A stretch of 50,480 nt of DNA, from assembly GCA_027064085.1 (NCBI GenBank), contig JAMOQH010000069.1, forward strand, positions 1 through 50,480. Reading direction: 5' to 3'. The notes beneath the pieces were generated by a model that was not told the DNA's origin, searched no databases, and saw nothing but the letters and a program-made list of their open reading frames with translations. Made by a program: the position numbers and the translations under genes. This DNA is from a bacterium. Its GTDB lineage: Bacteria; UBP6; JAFGXH01. The stretch's first letter is position 1. Each line of letters begins with the position of its first letter. Of the stretch, positions 1-7,292 are shown piece by piece.

Positions 1-153
1 ATCTCTATTTGGTATATCTGTCTGTTTACCTATATTTATTATAACATAAATATAATCAGTTGTATTAAACACTTCTTCATTATTGGTGCCACAAGAATTA
101 AAGCTGATGGAAAAGATTAAACTAAAAGGCAATAAAAAAATAAAATTTTTCAT
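1..153 (-). CDS. Putative lipoprotein, 5' part only (runs off the window)
   Basis: An open frame starts at an ATG whose first base is at 153 and runs leftward without a stop to position 1, giving 51 residues. The beginning, MKNFIFLLPFSLIFSISFNS followed by Cys-Gly, is a short basic start, a hydrophobic core and a lipobox-like FNSC, as in other lipoproteins of this window. An AAGGA-type ribosome site lies about 10 bases upstream. The visible mature part (GTNNEEVFNT and on) is too short to name. An exported, lipid-anchored protein is inferred; its function is unknown. Confidence 0.6.
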   Translation of the reverse strand, partial: MKNFIFLLPFSLIFSISFNSCGTNNEEVFNTTDYIYVIINIGKQTDIPNRD

Positions 154-161
154 CTCTTCTA

Positions 162-260
162 TCCTTAAACAAACATAGCTTAAACTATGTAATAAATAAA
201 TTTATAAAGATGTTAGCTTTATAACATTACTGCTTTATAACTCTTATCTTTGTTTAAGGA
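162..260. repeat. 12-bp inverted repeat pair with internal hairpins
   Basis: TCCTTAAACAAA at 162-173 is matched exactly in inverse by TTTGTTTAAGGA at 249-260. Inside lie two smaller hairpins: ACATAG/CTATGT at 173-190 and TTATAAAG/CTTTATAA at 200-222. The block sits in the untranslated region just upstream of the leftward lipoprotein gene, so a structured leader RNA or an operator is possible. AT-rich DNA makes short inverted repeats common, so a function is not shown. Nothing else was recognised in 154-429. Confidence 0.35.
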
Positions 261-429
261 CTTCCTCTTATTTTGTAATATTTTTTTGAAGAAAAAATTT
301 GTAATTTGTAAGCATTTTTTTCTAAAAAGTAATATGCTTCTTTCTAGCATAAAGAGAGTATAATATCAAGTTTTTTTGCTTTTTTTATATAATAAAAAAT
401 ACAATTATTTTAAACTTTCAAGCAGTTTT

Positions 430-1980
430 TTAAAAATCACCAACTTTTTTTAATCTTCCATTTACTTCCTTATAAGCTTTTGCTGAATGCTCATCAAAAG
501 TTTCAATAAATCTACGAGAAAGACCTTTTATTTTTTTGATTTCTTTTTGAAAATCATTTAAATCTATCTCCAAAAGAGTATATATACTTTTATAACGAGG
601 CTCTATCCATCTGTTTATGGTTTGAGCATTGGGATATTCTGATTTATCCATATATTTTTTTATAAGAGTTATATCTTTTTTAAATTTTGGTAATTTTTTA
701 TAGGAATTATTTAAAGCTTTAAAATATAGCCTCATAACAAAAGAGAGGTTCTTTTTAGCATCATTAACTGAGTTTTGCATAGTTTTCATCTCTGTTTCTA
801 TGTTTGCACTAAGGCCAAGAACTCTAAAAACTTTTTTGCCTTTTATAGTAAAAGTACCTGCTCCAGCCATAACCCATTTAGGTCTATTGATTATTTTTTT
901 ATTATCCTGTACTTTTTTTGATTTAGATTTAGATTTGGATTTAGGACTTTCAATAGTAGTTTTTAATTTGTTGAAGCTTGTTTCAGAGTATTTTTTAAAT
1001 TTATTTACAAAATTTTTATTAAAACCATTATCTTTATTAACTAAGTTTTGAAAAGTTTTAAAATCTAAAATTAAAAGAGTATAAACTTTATTGTTTTTTG
1101 GATTTGTCCAGTTATCTTTTATTTCCGCAATTTTAAATTTTTCTTTTACTGCAATTTCTAAAACTTGAACAATATTCTTTTCTAATTGTTTTTTTGTGAG
1201 TTTATCTGTTTTTTTATTTTCATCATAAACTTTATATAGCTCTTGAAGATATTTATTTAGTACTTTCACCAATTTTCTTTTAGAACTTTTAATAGATTCT
1301 TTTTTTGAATCTTTACTTGTTCCAATAGAAATAAAAAATTGTTTATTTTGAGCAAAATAGGCTCCATCCTTCATTTTTACCCAAATAGGTATTCTTATTT
1401 TAACTCTATTCTTAACTGTAACACTATTTTGATATACCACATTATTATTAGAATTAATTAGTTTATATTCAAAAATATAACTATAAATTTTAAAATCACC
1501 TTTTATTTCTTTCTTCCCTCCTTTTAACGCTCCTGTAAATATAAAATATGGTTTTAAACCACTTCCCAAAGATTTATCATCTGCCTCTTTTTCTTGCTGT
1601 ATTTTTTTTATTAATCTTTTAGAGGCCATTACACGAAACCCCTTTCTTTTAATAATCAAAATTCTAGTAATCATACTTTGTAAAGCAGTGGTCGGTATAT
1701 GCTGATTTGTTTTATTTTTAAAATTATCAAATTGCAGAATTATACTATATAAATCTCTATCTTTCTTTAATTTTTCAATTTTTTTATCTGTTGAAAGCTG
1801 TTGATATACTTTATTGGCAATTTCATTTATATTATTACCATTAAAATCACCACTTAAACTAATATTATTACTATTAACTTCTTCATCATCAATTTTAACA
1901 AGTTTTGTGGTTTTGGTTGTCGCAACTAGATTAGTAGAAAATATCAACACTATACATAACATAAAAAATTTTACTAACAT
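430..1980 (-). CDS. Exported protein: LpoB/CsgG-like domain plus two LPP20-like repeats
   Basis: 516 residues from an ATG at 1980. This start is chosen over an in-frame ATG 17 codons upstream because a near-perfect AAGGAGGTG lies just before it and the protein then opens directly with a signal peptide (MLVKFFMLCIVLIFSTNLVA). Residues of about 90-200 resemble the LpoB/CsgG/FlgT-type fold: a 'fRvmaskrl' strand, then a PYFIFTGAL stretch and a YEYKLINSN-like strand. Two similar units follow, each with an FFISIGTS- or WVMAGAGTF-like strand, a long helix, a conserved Trp and a YTLLxxD strand; this is the LPP20 lipoprotein pattern. An envelope or periplasmic role is inferred; domain calls are by eye. 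It has no operon partner. Confidence 0.6.
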   Translation of the reverse strand: MLVKFFMLCIVLIFSTNLVATTKTTKLVKIDDEEVNSNNISLSGDFNGNNINEIANKVYQQLSTDKKIEKLKKDRDLYSIILQFDNFKNKTNQHIPTTALQSMITRILIIKRKGFRVMASKRLIKKIQQEKEADDKSLGSGLKPYFIFTGALKGGKKEIKGDFKIYSYIFEYKLINSNNNVVYQNSVTVKNRVKIRIPIWVKMKDGAYFAQNKQFFISIGTSKDSKKESIKSSKRKLVKVLNKYLQELYKVYDENKKTDKLTKKQLEKNIVQVLEIAVKEKFKIAEIKDNWTNPKNNKVYTLLILDFKTFQNLVNKDNGFNKNFVNKFKKYSETSFNKLKTTIESPKSKSKSKSKKVQDNKKIINRPKWVMAGAGTFTIKGKKVFRVLGLSANIETEMKTMQNSVNDAKKNLSFVMRLYFKALNNSYKKLPKFKKDITLIKKYMDKSEYPNAQTINRWIEPRYKSIYTLLEIDLNDFQKEIKKIKGLSRRFIETFDEHSAKAYKEVNGRLKKVGDF

Positions 1981-2052
1981 AAGACACCTCCTTAGAATTA
2001 TATTAGACTTGTTACTAGTAAATTTATTCAAATTTATGAATATAAAATAATA

Positions 2053-2108
2053 AAAAAAGAAACAGCTTGCTGGTTACTTTTTTAAAAAATAGACCTTAGG
2101 CTATTTTT
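2053..2108. terminator. Two adjacent AT-rich hairpins with T/A tracts (bidirectional terminator-like)
   Basis: Hairpin 1 (2053-2083) pairs AAAAAAG-AAC-AGC with GCTGGTTACTTTTTT, with one mismatch and one bulged G. Hairpin 2 (2085-2108) pairs AAAAATAG and CC with GG and CTATTTTT around a TTA loop. Both carry A-runs on one side and T-runs on the other, so each reads as a terminator on both strands. They lie between two divergent genes, which is an unusual place for terminators. Confidence 0.45.
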
Positions 2109-2177
2109 CAATATAAAAATTTTATTTATAACTATCAAATATGATAAGCTATAAATTATAAACTTTTGGAGTAAGTA

Positions 2178-3017
2178 ATGATTAAAAAAGTAATAGCAAT
2201 TATGGATACAATGTTTGCTCTTGATGGTGGAGCTATGTTTGGTGTTGTTCCTAAAACTTTATGGAGTAAAACAAATCCTGCTGATGATAAAAACAGAATT
2301 GATTTAGCAATGAGAACTACTTATATTGAGCTTAATGATAAGAAAATACTTATAGATACAGGAATTGGACATAAAAATAACGAAAAATTTGACAAGATTT
2401 TTAAAGTTAATAGAAATCAAGATTTAATGCTTAATTTAGGTGAAAATTCTATTAATGCAGATGATATTACTGATGTAATAATTACTCATTTACACTTTGA
2501 CCATGCTGGAGGCAACACTATTATAAATGAAAACGGAAAATTAGTTCCTACTTTCAAAAATGCTACTTATCATATTCAAAAAGACAATTTTAACCATGCA
2601 ATGAGCTCTCCAATTAGAGAAAGGGCTTCATATTTAAAAGAAAATTTTCTCCCTATTCAAGAAGCAAATCAACTAAATTTAATAGATGGAAATCAAACTT
2701 TATTTAATGAAATAGAATTAATCCCTCAATATGGCCATACTATAGGGCAACAACTTGTAAAATTTAATTTTAATAATGAAACCTACCTTTATACCGCTGA
2801 TACAATACCGACTTCCTCGCATATCAACATTCCTTTTGTTATGGGCTATGACATTCAGCCTCTAATTACCATGAAAGAAAAAGAAATATTATTAAAACAA
2901 GCTGTTGAAGAAAATTGGACTTTATTATATGAACATGACCCCTTTATAATGGGCTCAAAAGTTATTTTTGATGGAAAAAAGTATAAAAAAGGAAAAGAAG
3001 TAACTGATGTTGATTAA
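2178..3017 (+). CDS. Metallo-beta-lactamase-fold hydrolase
   Basis: 279 residues, with ATG preceded by GGAG. The zinc motif THLHFDHAGG (HxHxDH; His104, His106, Asp108, His109) is complete. A later His (PQYGHTIGQQ), an Asp (LYTADTIPTS) and a C-terminal His (YEHDPF) supply the remaining expected metal ligands. There is no signal peptide, so it is cytoplasmic. The layout recalls the YtnP/AttM-like branch of MBL-fold enzymes, some of which open lactones, but many relatives have other substrates and none can be assigned here. Its last four bases overlap the stop of the convergent der gene. Confidence 0.85.
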   Translation: MIKKVIAIMDTMFALDGGAMFGVVPKTLWSKTNPADDKNRIDLAMRTTYIELNDKKILIDTGIGHKNNEKFDKIFKVNRNQDLMLNLGENSINADDITDVIITHLHFDHAGGNTIINENGKLVPTFKNATYHIQKDNFNHAMSSPIRERASYLKENFLPIQEANQLNLIDGNQTLFNEIELIPQYGHTIGQQLVKFNFNNETYLYTADTIPTSSHINIPFVMGYDIQPLITMKEKEILLKQAVEENWTLLYEHDPFIMGSKVIFDGKKYKKGKEVTDVD

Positions 3018-4342
3018 GTTGGGCTAGGTTTTGATGTACTACGATACAAAACTCTAATTGGTACAGAACCAAAATTATATCTTTTTCTTAATTGATTTAA
3101 AATAAATCTCGTATACGAATCTCTAATTAATTCAGAATGATTAGTACTAATCATAAAAACGGGTGGATTTGTTGCAACTTGTGAAATGTATTTCATGTTT
3201 ACTTTTTTAGATTTAACAATAGGATGAGGACGCCCATTAATAACTTCTTGCATAAATCTATTTAATTCACCAGTTGAAATTCTTAGGCTTGACTGTTCCA
3301 TAACTTTTGAAACAATATCAAAAATTTTAAATACTCTTTGACCATTTAATGCAGAAATAAATAAAACTTCAGGATTTACAAGTTCTTTTAATTCATATTC
3401 TAATTCTTCTTTAAATTTTTTATGAGTTTTTGCATCTTTTTCAATTAAATCCCATTTGTTTACTAAAATAATAATTGGTTTTCCTTTTTCTTGAGCTAAA
3501 CCAATTAACCTTCTATCTTGGTCTGTAATCATTTGTGTTGCATCGATTACCAACAATACAACATCTGCTCTGTCTATAGAAATGAATGCTTTCACAACCA
3601 TAAATTTTTCTAAACTATATTTGATTCTTGCCTTTCTTCTAACTCCTGCTGTGTCAATAAATAAAAAATTATTTTTGTAGTAAGTAACTTCAGTATCAAT
3701 GCTATCTCTAGTTGTTCCTGCTTCATCATGAACTAATAACCTATCTTGACCTAATAATTTATTAATTAAGGAACTTTTTCCAACATTTGGTTTACCTATA
3801 ACAGCAATTTTAGCTAAATATTGACTTTCTTTTGCACCTGTTGGAGTGCTGTTTTTAAAAACATCATCCATTAACTCGGTAATACCTCGTTTACTTTGTG
3901 CAGACATTGGGTATAAATTAGGAATACCTAATGAATAGAAGTCAGCTAAAACGATATCTTCTTTATCTGGGGTATCAATTTTGTTTACTACATAAAAAAT
4001 TTCTTTATCTTTAAATTTTCTTAAATAATTAACAAGTTCTTCGTCTGCAACATTTACTCCATCTTTAGCATCCATCATAAAAATGATTTTAGTTGCTTCT
4101 TCCATGGCCATATTTGCTTGTTCCATCATTTCTTTAAAGATTTCTTTATCCTCTGTGAAATCAATTCCGCCAGTATCAACAAGCAAATAATTATAATCGT
4201 CCCAATTAGCGTTTGCATAATTTCTGTCTCTTGTTACTCCAGGCATGTTATGAACAATGGCTAATTTTTTTTGAACCAACCTATTAAATAAAGAAGATTT
4301 TCCTACATTAGGTCTTCCTATTACTGCGACTATTTCTTTCAT
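3014..4342 (-). CDS. der: Ribosome-associated GTPase Der (EngA)
   Basis: 442 residues, the normal size for Der, which acts in maturation of the 50S ribosomal subunit. Two G domains in tandem are plain: GRPNVGKSS with DTGGID near the N-terminus, and GKPNVGKSS with DTAGVRRKARI in the middle, each followed by an NKxD motif (NKID, NKWD). A KH-like domain forms the C-terminus. The start at 4342 (MKEIVAVIGRPN) is preferred over an ATG ten codons earlier because GAGG lies at the right distance and the P-loop then begins where the family's does. It follows era on the same strand with 16 bases between, so the two are probably co-transcribed. Confidence 0.97.
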   Translation of the reverse strand: MKEIVAVIGRPNVGKSSLFNRLVQKKLAIVHNMPGVTRDRNYANANWDDYNYLLVDTGGIDFTEDKEIFKEMMEQANMAMEEATKIIFMMDAKDGVNVADEELVNYLRKFKDKEIFYVVNKIDTPDKEDIVLADFYSLGIPNLYPMSAQSKRGITELMDDVFKNSTPTGAKESQYLAKIAVIGKPNVGKSSLINKLLGQDRLLVHDEAGTTRDSIDTEVTYYKNNFLFIDTAGVRRKARIKYSLEKFMVVKAFISIDRADVVLLVIDATQMITDQDRRLIGLAQEKGKPIIILVNKWDLIEKDAKTHKKFKEELEYELKELVNPEVLFISALNGQRVFKIFDIVSKVMEQSSLRISTGELNRFMQEVINGRPHPIVKSKKVNMKYISQVATNPPVFMISTNHSELIRDSYTRFILNQLRKRYNFGSVPIRVLYRSTSKPSPT

Positions 4343-4358
4343 TTTATCCTCGTATTGC

Positions 4359-5270
4359 CTATAGAAAATCACTTAAGTCAGTTTTATTACTGTAACCTAA
4401 TTTTTCTATCTTTTCATTAACGGTACTCCAATTTTTATCTATTTTAACAAAAATTTTGAGTTTTATATTTTTATTTAAAATATTTATGGCATTTTCTTGT
4501 GCATTTTCTCTTATTTTTTTAATCATAGTTCCTTTACTTCCTAAAATTACTCTTTTTTGGCTTTCTCTTGCTAGTACTATTGTGGCATCAACTGTTATAT
4601 TATTTTCTATGTTTAAAAATTTATCTATTACTACAGCACTATCGTAAGGTATTTCTTCATGAGTTAATAATAAAATTTGCTCTCTGATTAATTCAGAAAT
4701 AATAAATCTCTCATCCTTATCTGTTAAAAAGTCAGTTGGATAATAAAAAGGGTGTTCCGGTAGGTATTTTTTAAATTCTTTTAGTAAAAGTTTCTGATTA
4801 AAACCCTTAAATGCAGAAATAGGTATAATTTCGTTAAAATCTGCTTGTTTTTTCCAAAAATCTATAGCTTCAAGCATTTTTACTGGAGTTTTGTATTTGT
4901 CTATTTTATTTATCAACAGAATTATAGGCTTATTTTTTGATAATGTGTAATCTAAAATTTTTTTATTTACCTTATCCATTTGTGAATTATTATATTCAAC
5001 TAAAAAAAGAACTAAATCAGCATCTTTTATTGCAGAAATTGCTTCTTTAAGCATAAATTGATTTATTTCCTTTTTGGAAATATGAATGCCTGGGCTATCT
5101 AAAAATATAATCTGCGTATTTTCATCTGTATAAACAGCAAGTATCTTATCTCTAGTTGTTTGGGCTTTTCTTGTTATAATGGAAATGGTCTCACCTATAA
5201 AGGCATTAATAAATGTTGATTTACCAACATTAGGTTTTCCAATTATTGCTATATATCCTGATTTTGTCAT
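4359..5270 (-). CDS. era: GTPase Era
   Basis: 303 residues, the usual length. The N-terminal G domain shows GKPNVGKST, the switch region TTRDKI, DSPGIH and NKID. The C-terminal KH domain carries the GxxG-type loop in VILGSKGTMIKKI. Era binds the 3' end of 16S rRNA and takes part in 30S subunit assembly. The ribosome site is weak. It lies just downstream of the tRNA-Gly/tRNA-Cys pair, so read-through from the tRNA promoter is possible, and it precedes der by 16 bases. Confidence 0.97.
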   Translation of the reverse strand: MTKSGYIAIIGKPNVGKSTFINAFIGETISIITRKAQTTRDKILAVYTDENTQIIFLDSPGIHISKKEINQFMLKEAISAIKDADLVLFLVEYNNSQMDKVNKKILDYTLSKNKPIILLINKIDKYKTPVKMLEAIDFWKKQADFNEIIPISAFKGFNQKLLLKEFKKYLPEHPFYYPTDFLTDKDERFIISELIREQILLLTHEEIPYDSAVVIDKFLNIENNITVDATIVLARESQKRVILGSKGTMIKKIRENAQENAINILNKNIKLKIFVKIDKNWSTVNEKIEKLGYSNKTDLSDFL

Positions 5271-5321
5271 AATTTCATTTTAAAAGAAGGTATCATAGGG
5301 CACAATTGCTAAGTAACAAAA

Positions 5322-5394
5322 AGGCGCCATCCAGATTCGAACTGGAGAGTGGAGGTTTTGCAAACCACTGCCTTAACCACTTGGCTATGGCGCC
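5322..5394 (-). tRNA. tRNA-Cys (GCA)
   Basis: Read on the minus strand, the acceptor GGCGCCA pairs with TGGCGCC, the D arm is GCC/GGC, the anticodon loop is TTGCAAA (anticodon GCA), and the T arm is TCCAG-TTCGAAT-CTGGA. The discriminator base is U73, expected for tRNA-Cys. CCA is not encoded. The anticodon stem GTGGT/ACCTC holds one U28-U42 mismatch. It lies downstream of tRNA-Gly on the same strand. Confidence 0.95.
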
Positions 5395-5403
5395 CTAATA
5401 AAG

Positions 5404-5478
<75 letters not shown>

Positions 5479-5489
5479 ATTCGAGTTAT

Positions 5490-5518
5490 AAAATACATAT
5501 TTTATTGTTAAATGTCAA
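5490..5518 (-). promoter_or_regulatory. Promoter of the tRNA-Gly/tRNA-Cys unit
   Basis: On the minus strand an exact TTGACA (5518-5513) is followed after 17 bases by TATTTT (5495-5490), about 12 bases before the 5' end of tRNA-Gly. A TATAAC overlaps the end of the -10 region. Placement and spacing fit a housekeeping sigma promoter. Confidence 0.65.
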
Positions 5519-5708
5519 TAGTTTTTTGTGTTTTTTAGTTTTTTTTTTACATTGGAGGCTTTTTTATTGACTTTACAAGTAGTTAGATTTTTATCTGTAT
5601 TAAAATAAATTAACTGGAATTGGTTTATATTTTTCAATGAATAATTAATTTTATTTAATCTTGGGTATTTATTATTGGAGTTTTGAAAAAAAATAAATCT
5701 AAAGATTG

Positions 5709-5737
5709 TTGACAACTTAAATAAAACAATGTAACCT
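5709..5737 (+). promoter_or_regulatory. Probable promoter of the TPR membrane protein gene
   Basis: An exact TTGACA at 5709-5714 is followed after 17 bases by a weak -10, TAACCT, at 5732-5737. The start codon chosen for the gene is about 30 bases further on. The remaining part of 5479-5708 holds nothing recognised apart from the tRNA promoter. Confidence 0.45.
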
Positions 5738-5765
5738 ATCCCAATGACTTTTGTTTAGAGGAAAA

Positions 5766-7226
5766 GTGAAAAGAATAGAGCAGGAAAGTAAATTAAAAGA
5801 ATTATATAAATTGAGTGATATTGATTTACTAAGGTACTTTAAAAGAGAACCCAGATCAATAGCATTTTACCCTCTAGCTAAAAGATTATTTACTAAAAAA
5901 AAGTATAAAGAAGCAATACAAATATTATTAAATGGTATAAAGGGATATCCTGATTATATTGAACCTAAGATTTTATTAGCTAAATTATATATAAAAATTG
6001 ATAACAACGTGGAAGCCGTACAATCTTTAAGAGAAACTATAAAATTTGCACCAGAGTGTGCAGATAGTTATTATTATTTATCTAAAATATTATTTAAAAA
6101 GGGAATAGATGAAAGAGCTGAAATATTATTGACAAAAGCTTATGAAATTGCTCCTCATTCTCCAGATATAAAAAATGCCTTTGAAAAAAGATTTAAAAAT
6201 GTTGGTAACACAACTACTGCAAATTTTAATATTGAAACAACCGTTATTGAATCTCTTGATGATATTAAAAAAAAGGCATTAAAAGAATTAAATGAAAGGG
6301 GGGAAGATTATAAACAAGAAGTTCAAATTAAAGATAAAGAATCTTTGGAAATTAATATTTTAGATGAACTAGAAAAAGAATTCTCATATCAAAAAAGACA
6401 AAATACTATAACGATTATTGGAGTACTTTTTGTTGTTGCAATTATAGCATATTTAATTTTTATGATTTTCAATAATGATAAAAAACAAAAAGCAGAAAAA
6501 AATGAAACTCAATTATTAATGATTTTAAATAATAATGTAGAAAATATAAAAAAAGAAATTCCTAATAATTCACCTAGTATAACCTTATATTATAAATTAC
6601 TTTACCATTACCAAATTGATAGTAATAAGTATAGTGATTCTATTGTTAAAGTTAAAAAGTTAAAAAAATTAAATAACATGTGGAAATATTTATCAAAAAT
6701 GACTTATTATTTATATACAGATGATAAAAAATTTGATGAATTATATGAAAAAACTAAAATTAAATTTAAAGATAATCCAGACGTTTTTTTACTTAAGGGC
6801 TATCAGCTTTTAAGGGATAATGATATTTTAAATACACAATCGTTATTTGATTTAGCGTATAAAAAATCAAATGGGGCTAATAGGTTTAAAACAGAACTTG
6901 CCTCATTGTATTTAAACAGAGGAGCAATATCAAAATTAAATTCTTTAAATATTAAGCCCACATCTGTAGAAACAAGATTATTTTATGAGTTTTTGAGAAA
7001 ATCTAAGTTTAAGGAACGAGAATCGGTATTAATTGATAATTTAAATAGTACAAATAATAATATTCAAAAAGAAAAATTAGCAATTTATTTAATAAATTTA
7101 TATATAAGAAACGGGATGTTTAAAAAAGCTAAAGCTACTTTAAATAAGGAATTAAGTGGTAATAAAGTACCTTATTATCAAAAATTATACAAACATCTTA
7201 AAGAAAAAGTTAAAAAACTAAAGTAA
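5766..7226 (+). CDS. Membrane-anchored tetratricopeptide-repeat protein
   Basis: 486 residues from a GTG with an AGAGGA site just upstream. An in-frame TTG five codons earlier has no ribosome site. Residues of about 15-140 form TPR-like helices in the cytoplasm (for example 'YKEAIQILLNGIKGYPD' and 'ERAEILLTKAYEIAPHSPD'). A Lys/Glu-rich linker leads to one transmembrane helix at about 213-235 (ITIIGVLFVVAIIAYLIFMI). A second helical, TPR-like domain follows, presumably periplasmic. It precedes the Ser/Thr kinase gene, which has its own promoter. A scaffold or partner of the kinase is a reasonable guess from proximity only. Confidence 0.75.
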   Translation: MKRIEQESKLKELYKLSDIDLLRYFKREPRSIAFYPLAKRLFTKKKYKEAIQILLNGIKGYPDYIEPKILLAKLYIKIDNNVEAVQSLRETIKFAPECADSYYYLSKILFKKGIDERAEILLTKAYEIAPHSPDIKNAFEKRFKNVGNTTTANFNIETTVIESLDDIKKKALKELNERGEDYKQEVQIKDKESLEINILDELEKEFSYQKRQNTITIIGVLFVVAIIAYLIFMIFNNDKKQKAEKNETQLLMILNNNVENIKKEIPNNSPSITLYYKLLYHYQIDSNKYSDSIVKVKKLKKLNNMWKYLSKMTYYLYTDDKKFDELYEKTKIKFKDNPDVFLLKGYQLLRDNDILNTQSLFDLAYKKSNGANRFKTELASLYLNRGAISKLNSLNIKPTSVETRLFYEFLRKSKFKERESVLIDNLNSTNNNIQKEKLAIYLINLYIRNGMFKKAKATLNKELSGNKVPYYQKLYKHLKEKVKKLK

Positions 7227-7238
7227 TAATTAAATTTA

Positions 7239-7268
7239 TTGACAATTAGATGTAAAATTTCATAAAAT
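7239..7268 (+). promoter_or_regulatory. Promoter of the Ser/Thr kinase gene
   Basis: TTGACA (7239-7244), an 18-base spacer and TAAAAT (7263-7268) lie about 25 bases before the ATG. It starts 12 bases after the preceding stop codon, so the kinase need not depend on read-through. Confidence 0.65.
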
Positions 7269-7292
7269 AGCACTTTACTATTGAGGAGCAGC

